Source of the DNA: Eubacterium sp. | GTDB lineage: Bacteria > Bacillota > Clostridia > Lachnospirales > Lachnospiraceae | DNA length: 37,271 nt | Direction: 5' to 3' | NCBI GenBank assembly: GCA_022796875.1 | Contig: JAAWJJ010000037.1 | Coordinates: 1-37,271 of the forward strand | Shown here: positions 8,332-18,276 of the stretch, piece after piece | Position numbering within the stretch: the stretch's first letter is position 1 | How the letters are laid out: each line of letters opens with the position of its first letter | The notes under the pieces: model-generated | Told to the model about the DNA's origin: nothing | The model's input: only the letters and a program-made list of their open reading frames with translations | Databases searched by the model: none | Position numbers and translations under genes: made by a program

Positions 8332-9124
8332 GACCAGAGTGATCAGCGGTGCGGTACTGATTGTTATTTTATTGCTGCTGCTTATTACGGGCGGCGACAT
8401 TTTGCTGGCCGCATTGGGCGTTATTTCGCTGATCGGCATGTACGAATTGTATAAAATATTTCATATTGAAAAAAATGCCGCAGGGATTCCGGGGTATCTT
8501 GCGGCTGTCGTGTATTACCTGGACTTAAGATTTTCCTTTTTGCCGGACCGGGAAATGCTGTTTTTTATATTTTTGATTTTATTGTTGTTTGTATTTGTAT
8601 TTTCTTATCCGAAGTATCATGCTTCTCAGATTTTAGCGGGATTTTTTGCGTTGTTTTACGTTGCGCTGATGCTGTCCTGTATTTACGGAACCAGAATGTT
8701 AGATCATGGAAAATATCTGGTCTGGCTGATTTTTATCTGTTCCTGGGGATGCGATACGTGCGCGTACTGCGTCGGAATGTTATTCGGGAAGCACAAGATG
8801 GCTCCGGTATTGAGCCCGAAAAAATCCGTCGAAGGAGCTGTTGGCGGAGTGGCCGGTTCGGCAGCGCTTGCCGTGATCTTTGGTTTTGTATTCCGCTCAC
8901 AGATGCAGTTTGAGATTTTTCAGATTGTGATTTTGGCGGGCATCTGCGCGGTCGGAGCCCTGATTTCCATGGTCGGGGATCTGGCGGCTTCCGCGATTAA
9001 GAGAAATTATGAGATCAAAGATTACGGGAAACTGATTCCAGGTCACGGAGGCATTTTGGACCGCTTTGACAGCGTCATCATTACGGCGCCAATCGTATTT
9101 TACCTGTCGGCCTATTTGTTATAA
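8324..9124 (+). CDS. cdsA: Phosphatidate cytidylyltransferase (CDP-diacylglycerol synthase)
   Basis: 266 residues from the ATG at 8324, with GGAGGAG upstream; the ATG at 8276 lies deep inside uppS and lacks a site. The protein has about eight membrane helices. The C-terminal family signature is present as SMVGDLAASAIKR followed by KDYGKLIPGHGGILDRFDS, which holds the conserved acidic metal-binding residues. It makes CDP-diacylglycerol from phosphatidic acid and CTP. It overlaps uppS and is followed 16 bases later by dxr. Confidence 0.95.
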   Translation: MFKTRVISGAVLIVILLLLLITGGDILLAALGVISLIGMYELYKIFHIEKNAAGIPGYLAAVVYYLDLRFSFLPDREMLFFIFLILLLFVFVFSYPKYHASQILAGFFALFYVALMLSCIYGTRMLDHGKYLVWLIFICSWGCDTCAYCVGMLFGKHKMAPVLSPKKSVEGAVGGVAGSAALAVIFGFVFRSQMQFEIFQIVILAGICAVGALISMVGDLAASAIKRNYEIKDYGKLIPGHGGILDRFDSVIITAPIVFYLSAYLL

Positions 9125-9140
9125 ACAGGAGAAAAACGGT

Positions 9141-10307
9141 ATGAAGAATATTTCGATTTTAGGTTCTACGGGTTCGATCGGAACCCAGACGATAGAGATC
9201 GTAAAAGAACAGAAAGATATCCGGGTCACTGCGCTGGCAGCCGGAAAAAATATACGTTTACTGGAAGAACAGATCCGTCTGTTAAAACCGGAACTTGCCG
9301 CTGTATGGGAAGAAAAGGACGCCCGGGCGCTGAAGACGGCGATCGCGGACCTGCCGGATGTAAAAGTTTCCTGCGGGATGGAAGGGTTAATGGAAGTGGC
9401 CTCGTATGAGAAAGCAGAAATTCTTGTAACAGCCATTGTCGGGATGCTGGGTATACAGCCGACGATCGCGGCAATCAAAGCAGGGAAAAATATTGCGCTG
9501 GCAAATAAGGAAACTCTGGTCACGGCCGGACATCTGATTATGCCGCTGGCAAAACAGGCGGGAGTATCGATTCTGCCCGTGGACAGCGAACATAGTGCGA
9601 TTTTTCAGTCTTTAAACGGAGAAATCGGAAACCGGATCGCCAAAATCCATTTAACGGCTTCCGGCGGGCCTTTCCGCGGAAAAAAAGCAGAGGAACTGGA
9701 AAGGATGACGTTAGCGGATGCCCTGAACCATCCAAACTGGTCGATGGGGAGAAAAGTAACGATCGATTCCGCTACATTAGTCAATAAAGGGCTGGAAGTT
9801 ATGGAGGCAAGCTGGTTATTCGGTGTGACACCGGAACAGATCAATGTCGTGGTCCATCCGCAAAGCGTCATTCATTCGATGGTGGAATATGAGGACGGGG
9901 CCGTGATCGCACAGTTGGGAACGCCGGATATGCGCCTGCCGATCCAGTACGCCCTGTATTATCCGAAGAGGCGTCCGTTGTCGGGAAAACGGCTGGATTT
10001 TTTTGCGCTGCGGCATCTGGACTTTGAAGAACCGGATACGGATACGTTTCGAGGACTGGCGCTGGCGTTTGCGGCCATGAAACGGGGCGGCAATATGCCG
10101 ACGATATTTAATGCGGCCAATGAAAAAGCCGTGGCAATGTTTATCAGGGGGGAAATACGTTTTTCTGACATTGCAGAAATGATAGAAGCCGCAATGGATG
10201 GGGTGGCATGGACCGACCATCCGGATGTGGAACAGATTTTGGAAACGGAACGTATGGTATATGAGTATTTACAAAGTAATAAAATATTTCATAAGCATAC
10301 ATTTTAA
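9141..10307 (+). CDS. dxr: 1-deoxy-D-xylulose 5-phosphate reductoisomerase
   Basis: 388 residues from the ATG at 9141, with AGGAG upstream; the frame is open further upstream only inside cdsA. It is the first committed enzyme of the MEP isoprenoid pathway and uses NADPH and a divalent metal. Visible motifs are the NADPH loop ILGSTGSIGTQT, ALANKETLV, the metal site PVDSEHSAIFQ, LTASGGPFR and MGRKVTIDSATLVNKGLEV. With ispG in the same operon it supplies isoprenoid units for UppS. Confidence 0.97.
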   Translation: MKNISILGSTGSIGTQTIEIVKEQKDIRVTALAAGKNIRLLEEQIRLLKPELAAVWEEKDARALKTAIADLPDVKVSCGMEGLMEVASYEKAEILVTAIVGMLGIQPTIAAIKAGKNIALANKETLVTAGHLIMPLAKQAGVSILPVDSEHSAIFQSLNGEIGNRIAKIHLTASGGPFRGKKAEELERMTLADALNHPNWSMGRKVTIDSATLVNKGLEVMEASWLFGVTPEQINVVVHPQSVIHSMVEYEDGAVIAQLGTPDMRLPIQYALYYPKRRPLSGKRLDFFALRHLDFEEPDTDTFRGLALAFAAMKRGGNMPTIFNAANEKAVAMFIRGEIRFSDIAEMIEAAMDGVAWTDHPDVEQILETERMVYEYLQSNKIFHKHTF

Positions 10308-10329
10308 GTCCGGATAGCAGGTGGAAGAT

Positions 10330-11376
10330 TTGAGTGTTATAAGTATTATTATTGCAATTATTATTTTCAGCATTATTATCCTTTTTCATGAACTGGGGCA
10401 TTTTTTGCTGGCGAAATACAACGGGATCCGTGTCAACGAGTTTTCCCTGGGCCTTGGGCCTACGCTGGTTGGATTTACCAAAGGGGAAACCAAATATTCC
10501 CTGAAACTGTTTCCGTTCGGCGGAGCGTGCCTGATGGAGGGGGAAGACGAAAAAAGCGACGATGCCCGTTCGTTTTACTCCAAATCCGTCTGGGCAAGGA
10601 TCAGCGTGGTAGCTGCCGGGCCGGTGTTTAATTTTATCATGGCGTTTCTTCTTTCGGTGATCCTGCTTGGGAGTATCGGGATTGACCGGCCGGTACTGGC
10701 CGGCGTAATGGAGGGATATCCGGCGGAAGCCGCCGGGATGAAAGCGGGCGATGAGATCGTCCGTCTGGACCATAAGAGGATTCTCTGTTACCGGGAAATC
10801 AGCATGTATCTGTATACCCATAATGACGATGAAGTACAGGTCACTTACCAGCGTGACGGGCAGACGATGCAGACGGTATTGACGCCGAAATACAGCGAAG
10901 AGAGCGGCCGGTACCTGGTAGGCTTTTTAAGCAACTCCGAGCGTACAAAACTGGGTGTCGGGGAAACGCTGTGCTACAGTGTGCATGAGGTGAAATACTG
11001 GATCGAATCTACGATCAAAGGACTGGGGATGTTAGTGACCGGCCGCGCAAGTGTTAACGATATGTCGGGGCCGGTTGGCATCGTGCAGTCCATTGGCGAA
11101 ACTTATACGGAAAGCGTGAAACAGTCCGGGTATTATCTGGCGCTTATGAATATGTTAAATATGTCGATTTTGTTGTCGGCGAACCTGGGCGTCATGAATT
11201 TGCTGCCGATTCCGGCGCTGGACGGCGGCAGGCTGCTGTTTTTGATTATCGAAGCGATCCGACGGAAAAGAATCGACACCAACAAGGAAGGGTTCGTGCA
11301 CTTTGTCGGCCTGATGATTTTACTGGGATTAATGGTACTGGTTCTGTTTAACGATGTGAGAAAAATCATTCCGTAG
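10330..11376 (+). CDS. rseP: RIP/site-2 zinc metalloprotease RseP
   Basis: An intramembrane protease with HELGH (about residues 21-25) in the first helix, one PDZ domain (PVLAGVMEGYPAEAAGMKAG), and the second active-site segment NLLPIPALDGGRL, whose Asp is the third zinc ligand. About four membrane helices, 348 residues. No ATG is available. TTG at 10330 has AGGTGG at 10319-10324 with a 5-base spacer and gives MSVISIIIAI, a typical start. GTG at 10321 lies inside that sequence and is less likely. Its usual roles are anti-sigma factor and signal-peptide cleavage; the local target is unknown. Confidence 0.93.
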   Translation: MSVISIIIAIIIFSIIILFHELGHFLLAKYNGIRVNEFSLGLGPTLVGFTKGETKYSLKLFPFGGACLMEGEDEKSDDARSFYSKSVWARISVVAAGPVFNFIMAFLLSVILLGSIGIDRPVLAGVMEGYPAEAAGMKAGDEIVRLDHKRILCYREISMYLYTHNDDEVQVTYQRDGQTMQTVLTPKYSEESGRYLVGFLSNSERTKLGVGETLCYSVHEVKYWIESTIKGLGMLVTGRASVNDMSGPVGIVQSIGETYTESVKQSGYYLALMNMLNMSILLSANLGVMNLLPIPALDGGRLLFLIIEAIRRKRIDTNKEGFVHFVGLMILLGLMVLVLFNDVRKIIP

Positions 11377-11387
11377 GAAAGAAGAAA

Positions 11388-12470
11388 GTGGGATATTTAG
11401 TTATGAAAAACCGCCACACAAGAGAAGTTGCGATCGGAAACCGGGTGATCGGCAGCGGAAATCCGATTCTGATTCAGTCCATGACAAATACAAAAACCGA
11501 GGACGTCGACGCAACCGTCGCCCAGATTCTGGAACTGGAAGAGGCAGGCTGCGAGATCATCCGCTGCGCCGTACCGACGATGGAAGCGGCGCAGGCGTTT
11601 TCTGAAATAAAAGAACAAATTCATATCCCGTTGGTTGCGGATATCCATTTTGATTACCGCCTGGCGATTGCCGCCATTCAAAACGGGGCGGACAAAATAC
11701 GCATTAATCCGGGGAATATCGGCGGGGAAGAGAAAATCTGCGCGGTTGTGGAAGCGGCAAAGGAAAAGCAGGTTCCGATCCGGGTCGGCGTTAACAGCGG
11801 TTCGCTGGAAAAAGAACTGGTGGAAAAGTACGGCGGAGTGACGGCGGAAGGACTTGTGGAAAGCGCGCTGGATAAAGTGCAGATGATTGAAAAATACGGC
11901 TATCATAATCTTGTGATCAGCATTAAGTCTTCGGACGTCCTGATGTGTGTCCGGGCGCACGAACTGATTGCCGGGCGGACGGAGTATCCGCTGCACGTAG
12001 GGATTACCGAGGCGGGGACGTATCTGAGCGGAAATATCAAATCTGCGGTCGGGCTGGGCCTGATTTTGCATCAGGGCATCGGAGATACGATCCGGGTATC
12101 ACTTACCGGTTCTCCGGTAGAAGAGGTCAAGTCCGCAAAGCTGATTTTAAAAACATTAGGCCTGCGGCAGGGCGGGATAGAGGTAGTTTCCTGCCCGACC
12201 TGCGGACGGACGCAGATCGACCTGATCAGACTGGCCAACCAGGTGGAAACGCTCGTACAGAATTATCCGTTAAATATTAAAGTGGCGGTAATGGGCTGCG
12301 TCGTTAACGGGCCGGGCGAAGCCAAAGAGGCGGATCTCGGGATTGCCGGAGGCAAAGGCGAGGGCCTGCTGATCAAAAAAGGCGAGGTTGTAAAAAAACT
12401 GCCGGAAAACCAGTTGCTTGACGCGTTAAAAGGAGAGTTGGAAGCAATGTGTAAAAGGGGAAGTTTCTGA
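11388..12470 (+). CDS. ispG: 4-hydroxy-3-methylbut-2-en-1-yl diphosphate synthase (flavodoxin)
   Basis: About 360 residues. The Fe-S enzyme converts MEcPP to HMBPP, the penultimate MEP-pathway step. The N-terminal TIM-barrel shows IQSMTNTKTEDVDAT and VADIHFDYRLA. The [4Fe-4S] cysteines are in SCPTCGRTQ and in GCVVNGPGEA. The GTG start at 11388 has AGGAAAG upstream. An in-frame ATG at 11403 would drop only five residues and is possible, but its upstream site is weak. The stop overlaps the polC start (TGATG), so translation is probably coupled. Confidence 0.94.
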   Translation: MGYLVMKNRHTREVAIGNRVIGSGNPILIQSMTNTKTEDVDATVAQILELEEAGCEIIRCAVPTMEAAQAFSEIKEQIHIPLVADIHFDYRLAIAAIQNGADKIRINPGNIGGEEKICAVVEAAKEKQVPIRVGVNSGSLEKELVEKYGGVTAEGLVESALDKVQMIEKYGYHNLVISIKSSDVLMCVRAHELIAGRTEYPLHVGITEAGTYLSGNIKSAVGLGLILHQGIGDTIRVSLTGSPVEEVKSAKLILKTLGLRQGGIEVVSCPTCGRTQIDLIRLANQVETLVQNYPLNIKVAVMGCVVNGPGEAKEADLGIAGGKGEGLLIKKGEVVKKLPENQLLDALKGELEAMCKRGSF

Positions 12471-15400
12471 TGAAGAAAAAATTTGCCGAAGTATTTCCGA
12501 AGCTGAAACTGACGGAAAAGATTTGCGGCCTGCTGGAAAATGCGGAAATTGACAAGATTTCCTCCAACAGGGAACGGACTTTTATCCGTATTTATTTGTC
12601 GTGCGAACGGCTGATTGAAAAAAAGTACATTTATTTTCTCGAAGAAGAAATCAAAAAGCAGATGTTTTCCCGCAAGCGGGTGGAAATCAAAGTATGCGAG
12701 CGGTTTTGCCTGTCCGGGCAGTATACGCCGGAAAAACTGTATGAAGTTTACAGGGAGAGTATTCTCTGCGAGTTAAAGAAAAAGGGCGTTCTGGATTATA
12801 AACTAATCAGGGACGCCCATGTGGCGTTCCCAGAGCCGGATAGTATGAATATCAGTCTGGAAGATACCGTGCTGGCGAGAGAACGTACCGACGAACTGAT
12901 TCTGTTTCTAGATCAGGTGTTTTGCGAGCGCTGCGGACAGAAAGTACATATCTGCGTAGACTATTATGAAATTGAGAAAGATAAAAATAAAAAGATGTCC
13001 GACCGGAAAGTGCAGTCGGAGATTGCGGAGATTTTACGCCGTTCCTCTTACGGAAAACCCATATCGTCCGGCGAAGCGGGACAAAAAGAAAGCGTCACGG
13101 CTGCAGCCGGGGCGGAATCCGGCGGGAAATCCGCGTCCGGGAAATCTGCGTCCGGCAACGGTTCTATGGACGGTTTCAAAAAAAGAGCCGGCAGCGATAC
13201 CAACGCCGCTTTACAGAAAAAACACGGCAAAAACCAGGAAAAACAACGGTATTCCCGTTACGGGAAACCGGACAACCCAGACGTTTTGTTCGGGCGCGAT
13301 TTCGAAGAAGAGTGTATTGAGATTGAACAGGTGGAAGATAATGTCGGCGAGGTGACGGTACGCGGCCAGGTGCTTGCCGTAGACGACCGGACGCTGCGGA
13401 ATGAAAAACATCTGGTGACGTTTTCCGTTACCGATTTTACCGATTCGATCCGCGGGAAAATTTTTTTGCAGCCGGAGCAGGCGGAAATGCTTTTAGCGGA
13501 ATTAAAAGCGGGCATTTTTGTTAAAGTAAAAGGCGTGGCGGTTTTAGACAGTTATGAAAAAGAGGTTATGTTAAGTTCGGTGATCGGGATCAAAAAAACC
13601 CCGGATTTTACGGTAAGCCGGGTAGACGATTATCCGACGAAACGCGTGGAGTTGCACTGCCATACGAAAATGTCCGACATGGACGGCGTATCGGATGTCA
13701 AGGACCTGGTAAAACAGGCGAAAAAATGGGGGCATAAGGCGCTGGCGATTACCGACCATGGCGCAGTGCAGGCGTTTCCGGAGGCCAACCATGCGATGGA
13801 TAAAGACGACGATTTTAAAATTATTTACGGGGTGGAAGGATATCTTGTAGACGATTTAAAACAAATTGTCACGGACTCCGCGGGACAGGGATTTGCGGAA
13901 ACTTACGTCGTATTCGACCTGGAAACGACGGGTTTCAGTTCTGTTCACAACAAAATTATTGAAATCGGAGCGGTAAAAGTGGAGGGTGGAAATATCACGG
14001 ACCGGTTTTCCACGTTTGTCAATCCGGAAACGCCGATTCCGTTCGAAATCGAAAAACTGACCGGTATTAACGATCACATGGTTATGGACGCCGAGCGGAT
14101 TGAAACGGTGTTGCCGAAATTTATGGAATTTTGTCAAGGTGCGGTACTGGTGGCACATAATGCGGAATTTGACGTGGGATTTATTCGCCAAAATTGTAAA
14201 GAACAGGGAATGGACTGCCGTTTTACGGTATTGGATACGCTGTCTTTATCGCGGGTGCTGCTTCCGGAACTGAATAAACACAAACTGGATCATGTGGCGA
14301 AGAAACTGAACGTGCCGCTGGGCAGCCATCATCGTGCGGTAGACGATGCGGAATGTACGGCGGGCATCTTTTTAAAGCTGCTTTCTATGATGCAAGAACG
14401 CGGAATCAAAAATCTTGACCAGGTCAACGAAACGGGCAGGCAGTCGGCGGAAAAGATAAAGAAGATGACGACGTATCACGTGATCATTCTGGCGGCAAAC
14501 GATATCGGGCGGATTCATTTGTACCAACTCATATCGGAATCCCATTTAAAATTTTATGCGCGGCGGCCCCGAATTCCGAAAAGCCGCCTGCAGGAACTGC
14601 GCGAGGGATTAATCGTAGGTTCCGCCTGTGAAGCCGGGGAACTTTATCAAGCGCTTTTAGGAGGCAGGCCGGATGCGGAAATCGTGCGCATTGCTAACTT
14701 TTATGACTATCTGGAAATTCAGCCTTTAGGAAACAACGAATTTATGGTCCAGGGAGAAAATCCCCGGCTTCCGTCCATAGAAGACGTCAAAGAGTTAAAC
14801 CGGAAAATCGTCCGTCTGGGGGAGCAGCTTCACAAACCGGTCGTAGGGACGTGCGACGTCCATTTTATGAATCCGGAAGACGAGGTTTACCGGCGGATTA
14901 TTATGGCGGGAAAAGGATTTAAAGACGCGGACAACCAGGCGCCGCTTTATTTGCGTACGACCGAAGAAATGCTTGCGGAATTTGAGTATCTCGGCAGCGA
15001 AAAAGCGGAAGAAGTTGTAATTACGAACACAAACCTGATTGCCGATATGTGTGAGAAGATTTCACCGGTAAGGCCGGACAAGTGTCCGCCGGTCATTGAA
15101 AATTCCGACGAGAAGCTCCGGGAAATCTGTTATACGAAAGCCACGGAAATGTATGGGGAAAATTTGCCCCTGATCGTGAAAGAGAGGCTGGAGAGGGAAC
15201 TGACTTCCATTATTTCCAACGGATATGCGGTAATGTATATTATCGCGCAGAAACTTGTATGGAAATCCAGGGAAGACGGCTACCTGGTGGGCTCCCGCGG
15301 CTCGGTTGGTTCTTCGTTCGTGGCGACAATGTCCGGTATTACCGAAGTAAATCCGTTAAGTCCGCATTACCGCTGCGAGAATGGCCATTACAGCGATTTT

Positions 15401-16978
15401 GATTCCGAAGAGGTCAAAGCCTATGCCGGACGTTCAGGATGCGACCTGCCGGATAAAAAATGTCCGGTTTGCGGGCAGGATCTGATTAAAGACGGTTTTG
15501 ATATTCCGTTTGAAACGTTCCTGGGATTTAAGGGGAACAAAGAGCCGGATATCGACCTGAATTTTTCGGGTGAATACCAGAGTAAAGCGCATCGCTACAC
15601 CGAAGTGATTTTCGGGGAGGGGCAGACTTACCGTGCGGGAACGATCGGGGCGCTCGCGGATAAAACCGCGTACGGCTATGTGAAAAATTATTATGAAGAA
15701 CGCGGACAGCATAAAAGAAGCTGTGAAATCGATCGCATCGTGAAAGGATGCGTCGGCGTGCGGCGGACGACCGGACAGCATCCGGGAGGGATTATCGTGC
15801 TGCCGGTAGGAGAAGACATGAATTCTTTTACTCCGATGCAGCATCCGGCAAACGACATGACGACGGATATCGTGACGACGCATTTTGATTACCATTCGAT
15901 CGACCATAACCTGTTAAAGCTCGACATACTCGGGCACGACGATCCGACGATGATCCGTATGCTTGAAGATCTGACCGGAATCAATGCGACGGAGATCCCG
16001 TTTGACGATGAAAAAGTTATGTCGCTGTTTAAAGATACGAGCGCGCTTGGGATTGCCCCGGAAGATTTGGGCGGCGTGCCGCTCGGCTGTCTGGGGATTC
16101 CGGAGTTTGGCACGGATTTTGTTATCCAGATGCTAATTGATACGAAACCGCAGTCGATTTCCGACCTGATCCGGATTTCCGGCCTTTCCCATGGGACGGA
16201 CGTATGGCTGGGCAATGCGCAGACGTTGATTCAGGACGGCAATGCGACGATTTCTACCGCGATCTGTACGCGTGACGATATTATGATATATCTGATCGGG
16301 AAAGGGATCGAGAGCGAACAGTCGTTTACGATCATGGAGTCCGTGCGAAAAGGAAAAGGGTTAAAACCAGAATGGGAAGAAATCATGAGAGAACATGATG
16401 TTCCGGACTGGTATATCTGGTCCTGTAAAAAGATCAAATATATGTTTCCGAAAGCGCATGCCGCGGCATACGTGATGATGGCCTGGAGGATCGCATACTG
16501 CAAAGTATACTATCCGCTGGCCTATTATGCGGCATTTTTCAGCATCCGCGCCACGTCGTTTTCCTATGAGCTGATGTGCCAGGGGAAAGAACGGCTGGAG
16601 TACCATATTCATGATTATGAAAAACGGAAAGATACCCTGACGAAAAAAGAACAGGATACGTACCGCGATATGAAGATCGTACAGGAAATGTACGCCAGAG
16701 GGTTTGAATTTTGCGAATTGGATCTGTATCGGGCCAAAGCGCATCATTTTCAGATTATTGACGGCAAACTTATGCCGAGCATCGGTACGATCGAAGGCCT
16801 GGGCGACAAAGCGGCCGATGCCGTCGAAGAAGCGGCGAAACAGGGGCCGTTTTTGTCCAAAGACGATTTCCGACAGAGAACAAAGGTAAGCAAAACGTGC
16901 ATCGATCTGATGAACAGCCTGCATTTGCTCGGAGAACTGCCGGAAACGAATCAGTTGTCGTTATTTGATTTTGCATAA
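12470..16978 (+). CDS. polC: DNA polymerase III alpha subunit, gram-positive PolC type with proofreading exonuclease
   Basis: 1502 residues, slightly longer than the ~1440 usual in Bacillus. Order: N-terminal domain; a Gly/Ser/Lys-rich linker (about 195-265, with a short GKSASGKSASG duplication); an OB fold (about 290-375); the PHP domain (ELHCHTKMSDMDG at about 393) interrupted by a DEDD exonuclease (FDLETTGF at about 480, AHNAEFD, HHRAVDDAE); and the polymerase core with GSRGSVGSS (about 940), a four-Cys zinc module (CENGH to CPVCGQD) and catalytic PDIDLNFSGEY (about 1026). It ends in QLSLFDFA, whose QLSLF is a beta-clamp binding motif. This is the main replicative polymerase of Firmicutes. 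Confidence 0.97.
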   Translation: MKKKFAEVFPKLKLTEKICGLLENAEIDKISSNRERTFIRIYLSCERLIEKKYIYFLEEEIKKQMFSRKRVEIKVCERFCLSGQYTPEKLYEVYRESILCELKKKGVLDYKLIRDAHVAFPEPDSMNISLEDTVLARERTDELILFLDQVFCERCGQKVHICVDYYEIEKDKNKKMSDRKVQSEIAEILRRSSYGKPISSGEAGQKESVTAAAGAESGGKSASGKSASGNGSMDGFKKRAGSDTNAALQKKHGKNQEKQRYSRYGKPDNPDVLFGRDFEEECIEIEQVEDNVGEVTVRGQVLAVDDRTLRNEKHLVTFSVTDFTDSIRGKIFLQPEQAEMLLAELKAGIFVKVKGVAVLDSYEKEVMLSSVIGIKKTPDFTVSRVDDYPTKRVELHCHTKMSDMDGVSDVKDLVKQAKKWGHKALAITDHGAVQAFPEANHAMDKDDDFKIIYGVEGYLVDDLKQIVTDSAGQGFAETYVVFDLETTGFSSVHNKIIEIGAVKVEGGNITDRFSTFVNPETPIPFEIEKLTGINDHMVMDAERIETVLPKFMEFCQGAVLVAHNAEFDVGFIRQNCKEQGMDCRFTVLDTLSLSRVLLPELNKHKLDHVAKKLNVPLGSHHRAVDDAECTAGIFLKLLSMMQERGIKNLDQVNETGRQSAEKIKKMTTYHVIILAANDIGRIHLYQLISESHLKFYARRPRIPKSRLQELREGLIVGSACEAGELYQALLGGRPDAEIVRIANFYDYLEIQPLGNNEFMVQGENPRLPSIEDVKELNRKIVRLGEQLHKPVVGTCDVHFMNPEDEVYRRIIMAGKGFKDADNQAPLYLRTTEEMLAEFEYLGSEKAEEVVITNTNLIADMCEKISPVRPDKCPPVIENSDEKLREICYTKATEMYGENLPLIVKERLERELTSIISNGYAVMYIIAQKLVWKSREDGYLVGSRGSVGSSFVATMSGITEVNPLSPHYRCENGHYSDFDSEEVKAYAGRSGCDLPDKKCPVCGQDLIKDGFDIPFETFLGFKGNKEPDIDLNFSGEYQSKAHRYTEVIFGEGQTYRAGTIGALADKTAYGYVKNYYEERGQHKRSCEIDRIVKGCVGVRRTTGQHPGGIIVLPVGEDMNSFTPMQHPANDMTTDIVTTHFDYHSIDHNLLKLDILGHDDPTMIRMLEDLTGINATEIPFDDEKVMSLFKDTSALGIAPEDLGGVPLGCLGIPEFGTDFVIQMLIDTKPQSISDLIRISGLSHGTDVWLGNAQTLIQDGNATISTAICTRDDIMIYLIGKGIESEQSFTIMESVRKGKGLKPEWEEIMREHDVPDWYIWSCKKIKYMFPKAHAAAYVMMAWRIAYCKVYYPLAYYAAFFSIRATSFSYELMCQGKERLEYHIHDYEKRKDTLTKKEQDTYRDMKIVQEMYARGFEFCELDLYRAKAHHFQIIDGKLMPSIGTIEGLGDKAADAVEEAAKQGPFLSKDDFRQRTKVSKTCIDLMNSLHLLGELPETNQLSLFDFA

Positions 16979-16984
16979 AATAAG

Positions 16985-17019
16985 CTGCCGCTTCCGCGAA
17001 TAAAACCGTGAAGCGGCAG
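16985..17019. terminator. Hairpin terminator between convergent polC and the DUF5050 gene
   Basis: A perfect 10-bp stem (CTGCCGCTTC at 16985-16994, GAAGCGGCAG at 17010-17019). On the minus strand it is followed by a T-rich CTTATTTTA stretch, so it fits best as the terminator of the DUF5050 gene. On the plus strand there is no T tract. Confidence 0.6.
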
Positions 17020-17024
17020 TCCTG

Positions 17025-18062
17025 CTATTCTTCTTCTGCAACCCTGCCCGGTGAAAACGGGACGAAACCGCCGTCGCCGAACGTCGGGGTATAATAGGTC
17101 AGTCCGTTGTCGTTAAAATCATGGAAGTAAGTGTATGTGGAAGTAATATTGATATTTTTGTATTCGCCTTCCGCAATGACTTTCTGGTCGGAGCCGTCCG
17201 TATTGATCCGGCAAAGTTTGGAACCCCCGTTTTTTTCATGTGTCTGATAAAAGATCACAGAACCGTATACGTTATAGTTCTGGACGTATTCATCCGATAG
17301 TATTACCGGTTCTTCCCCGAAGTTGGAAGCCGGGACTTTCTTTAAAGCGTAATTGTCTTCCAAATCCAGATAATAAACAGCGTCGTCCGTAATCTGCGGC
17401 ATCCAGTAGTTTCCGGTAAGAATTTCAGAAGAGGACATCGTGGAAGTATCCATGCGGTGGATATTGTGGTCGTTTGTATGGCCGCTGTAATACAAATACC
17501 GTTCCATGCAGCAGCAGGTGTAGATCGGCTCCGTGGAAATGCGTTCTTTTTCTTTCCCGTCGATCCGCACGCGGTACGCGGTAGTCGCGGTTTCGTCGTC
17601 ATAATGGAGATAATAAATATAATTTCCGATCAGCGTTGCGTACATACAGGGATCGTCGTCCAGTACTTCCAGACGTTCCCCGTTCAAGTCTGTCCGGCAC
17701 AGTACATTGTTATTGTACTGCAGGAACGAGAAATCATAAACGGCGTTGGAATTTTCCCGGACAAAATAAATATAATGTTCGTCTACGTTAATAGAACTGA
17801 CCGCGTCCGTACTGAGTTTTCGTAACGCGCCTCCCTCCGCAGGCATGGAATACAGGCAGTACTGATCGTCCGGATTTGCGAAATATACCGTTCCGTTATA
17901 TTCGCAGAACAGTCCGTTATTGTAATTGTTTCCGCCGAAATTGCCGTTGACATACCCGTCGTTCATTTTGACGGCCTTGATCTCCAGACGGTAATACAGT
18001 GTGGCGGCAACGATGGCGGCGACGATAACGATAAAAATAATAATATTTCGTGCTCTATGCAT
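17025..18062 (-). CDS. Membrane-anchored DUF5050 (beta-propeller-like) protein
   Basis: 345 residues. A short basic N-terminus and one membrane helix (about residues 6-24) anchor the protein. The rest is a series of short beta-rich repeats around phrases such as GTVYFANPDDQYCLYSMPAE, NYIYYLHYDD and CCMERYLYYSGHTNDHNIHR. These are typical of DUF5050, related to YWTD/LRP-like propellers and common on the surface of Clostridia. AAGGAAGGGG lies upstream of the start. No catalytic motif is seen; binding or sensing outside the cell is inference. It is monocistronic and divergent from pheA. Confidence 0.75.
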   Translation of the reverse strand: MHRARNIIIFIVIVAAIVAATLYYRLEIKAVKMNDGYVNGNFGGNNYNNGLFCEYNGTVYFANPDDQYCLYSMPAEGGALRKLSTDAVSSINVDEHYIYFVRENSNAVYDFSFLQYNNNVLCRTDLNGERLEVLDDDPCMYATLIGNYIYYLHYDDETATTAYRVRIDGKEKERISTEPIYTCCCMERYLYYSGHTNDHNIHRMDTSTMSSSEILTGNYWMPQITDDAVYYLDLEDNYALKKVPASNFGEEPVILSDEYVQNYNVYGSVIFYQTHEKNGGSKLCRINTDGSDQKVIAEGEYKNINITSTYTYFHDFNDNGLTYYTPTFGDGGFVPFSPGRVAEEE

Positions 18063-18103
18063 AATTGGAAACCCCTTCCTTAAAAATCCGCGGGTATTTA
18101 TAC

Positions 18104-18133
18104 TTGCTATCTTCCAGCAGAACGTAGTATAAT
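18104..18133 (+). promoter_or_regulatory. Probable sigma-A promoter for pheA
   Basis: TTGCTA (18104-18109) and a perfect TATAAT (18128-18133), spaced by 18 bases. A second TATAAT at 18154-18159 has no good -35 box. The leader downstream can fold: GGGG plus AAAA at 18167-18175 faces TTTTCCCC at 18209-18216, around an inner CGGCAG/CTGCCG stem. Confidence 0.5.
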
Positions 18134-18276
18134 ATGTAGCGGAATTTTTATGATATAATGATGTTTGGGGTAAAACGGCAGCAGAATAACGGTCTGCCGG
18201 CTGTAAGATTTTCCCCTTAAGATCATTATATAACAGGTCGGATAAAATGAAAAGAAAAATAAGCAGAGGAAAGCAT

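Noticed and set aside
11397..12071. 224-codon minus-strand ORF opposite ispG
   Set aside because: Antisense shadow of an essential enzyme with clear motifs; no ribosome binding site.
18134..18276. T-box riboswitch upstream of pheA
   Set aside because: No T-box consensus, no specifier loop arrangement and no terminator before the gene.
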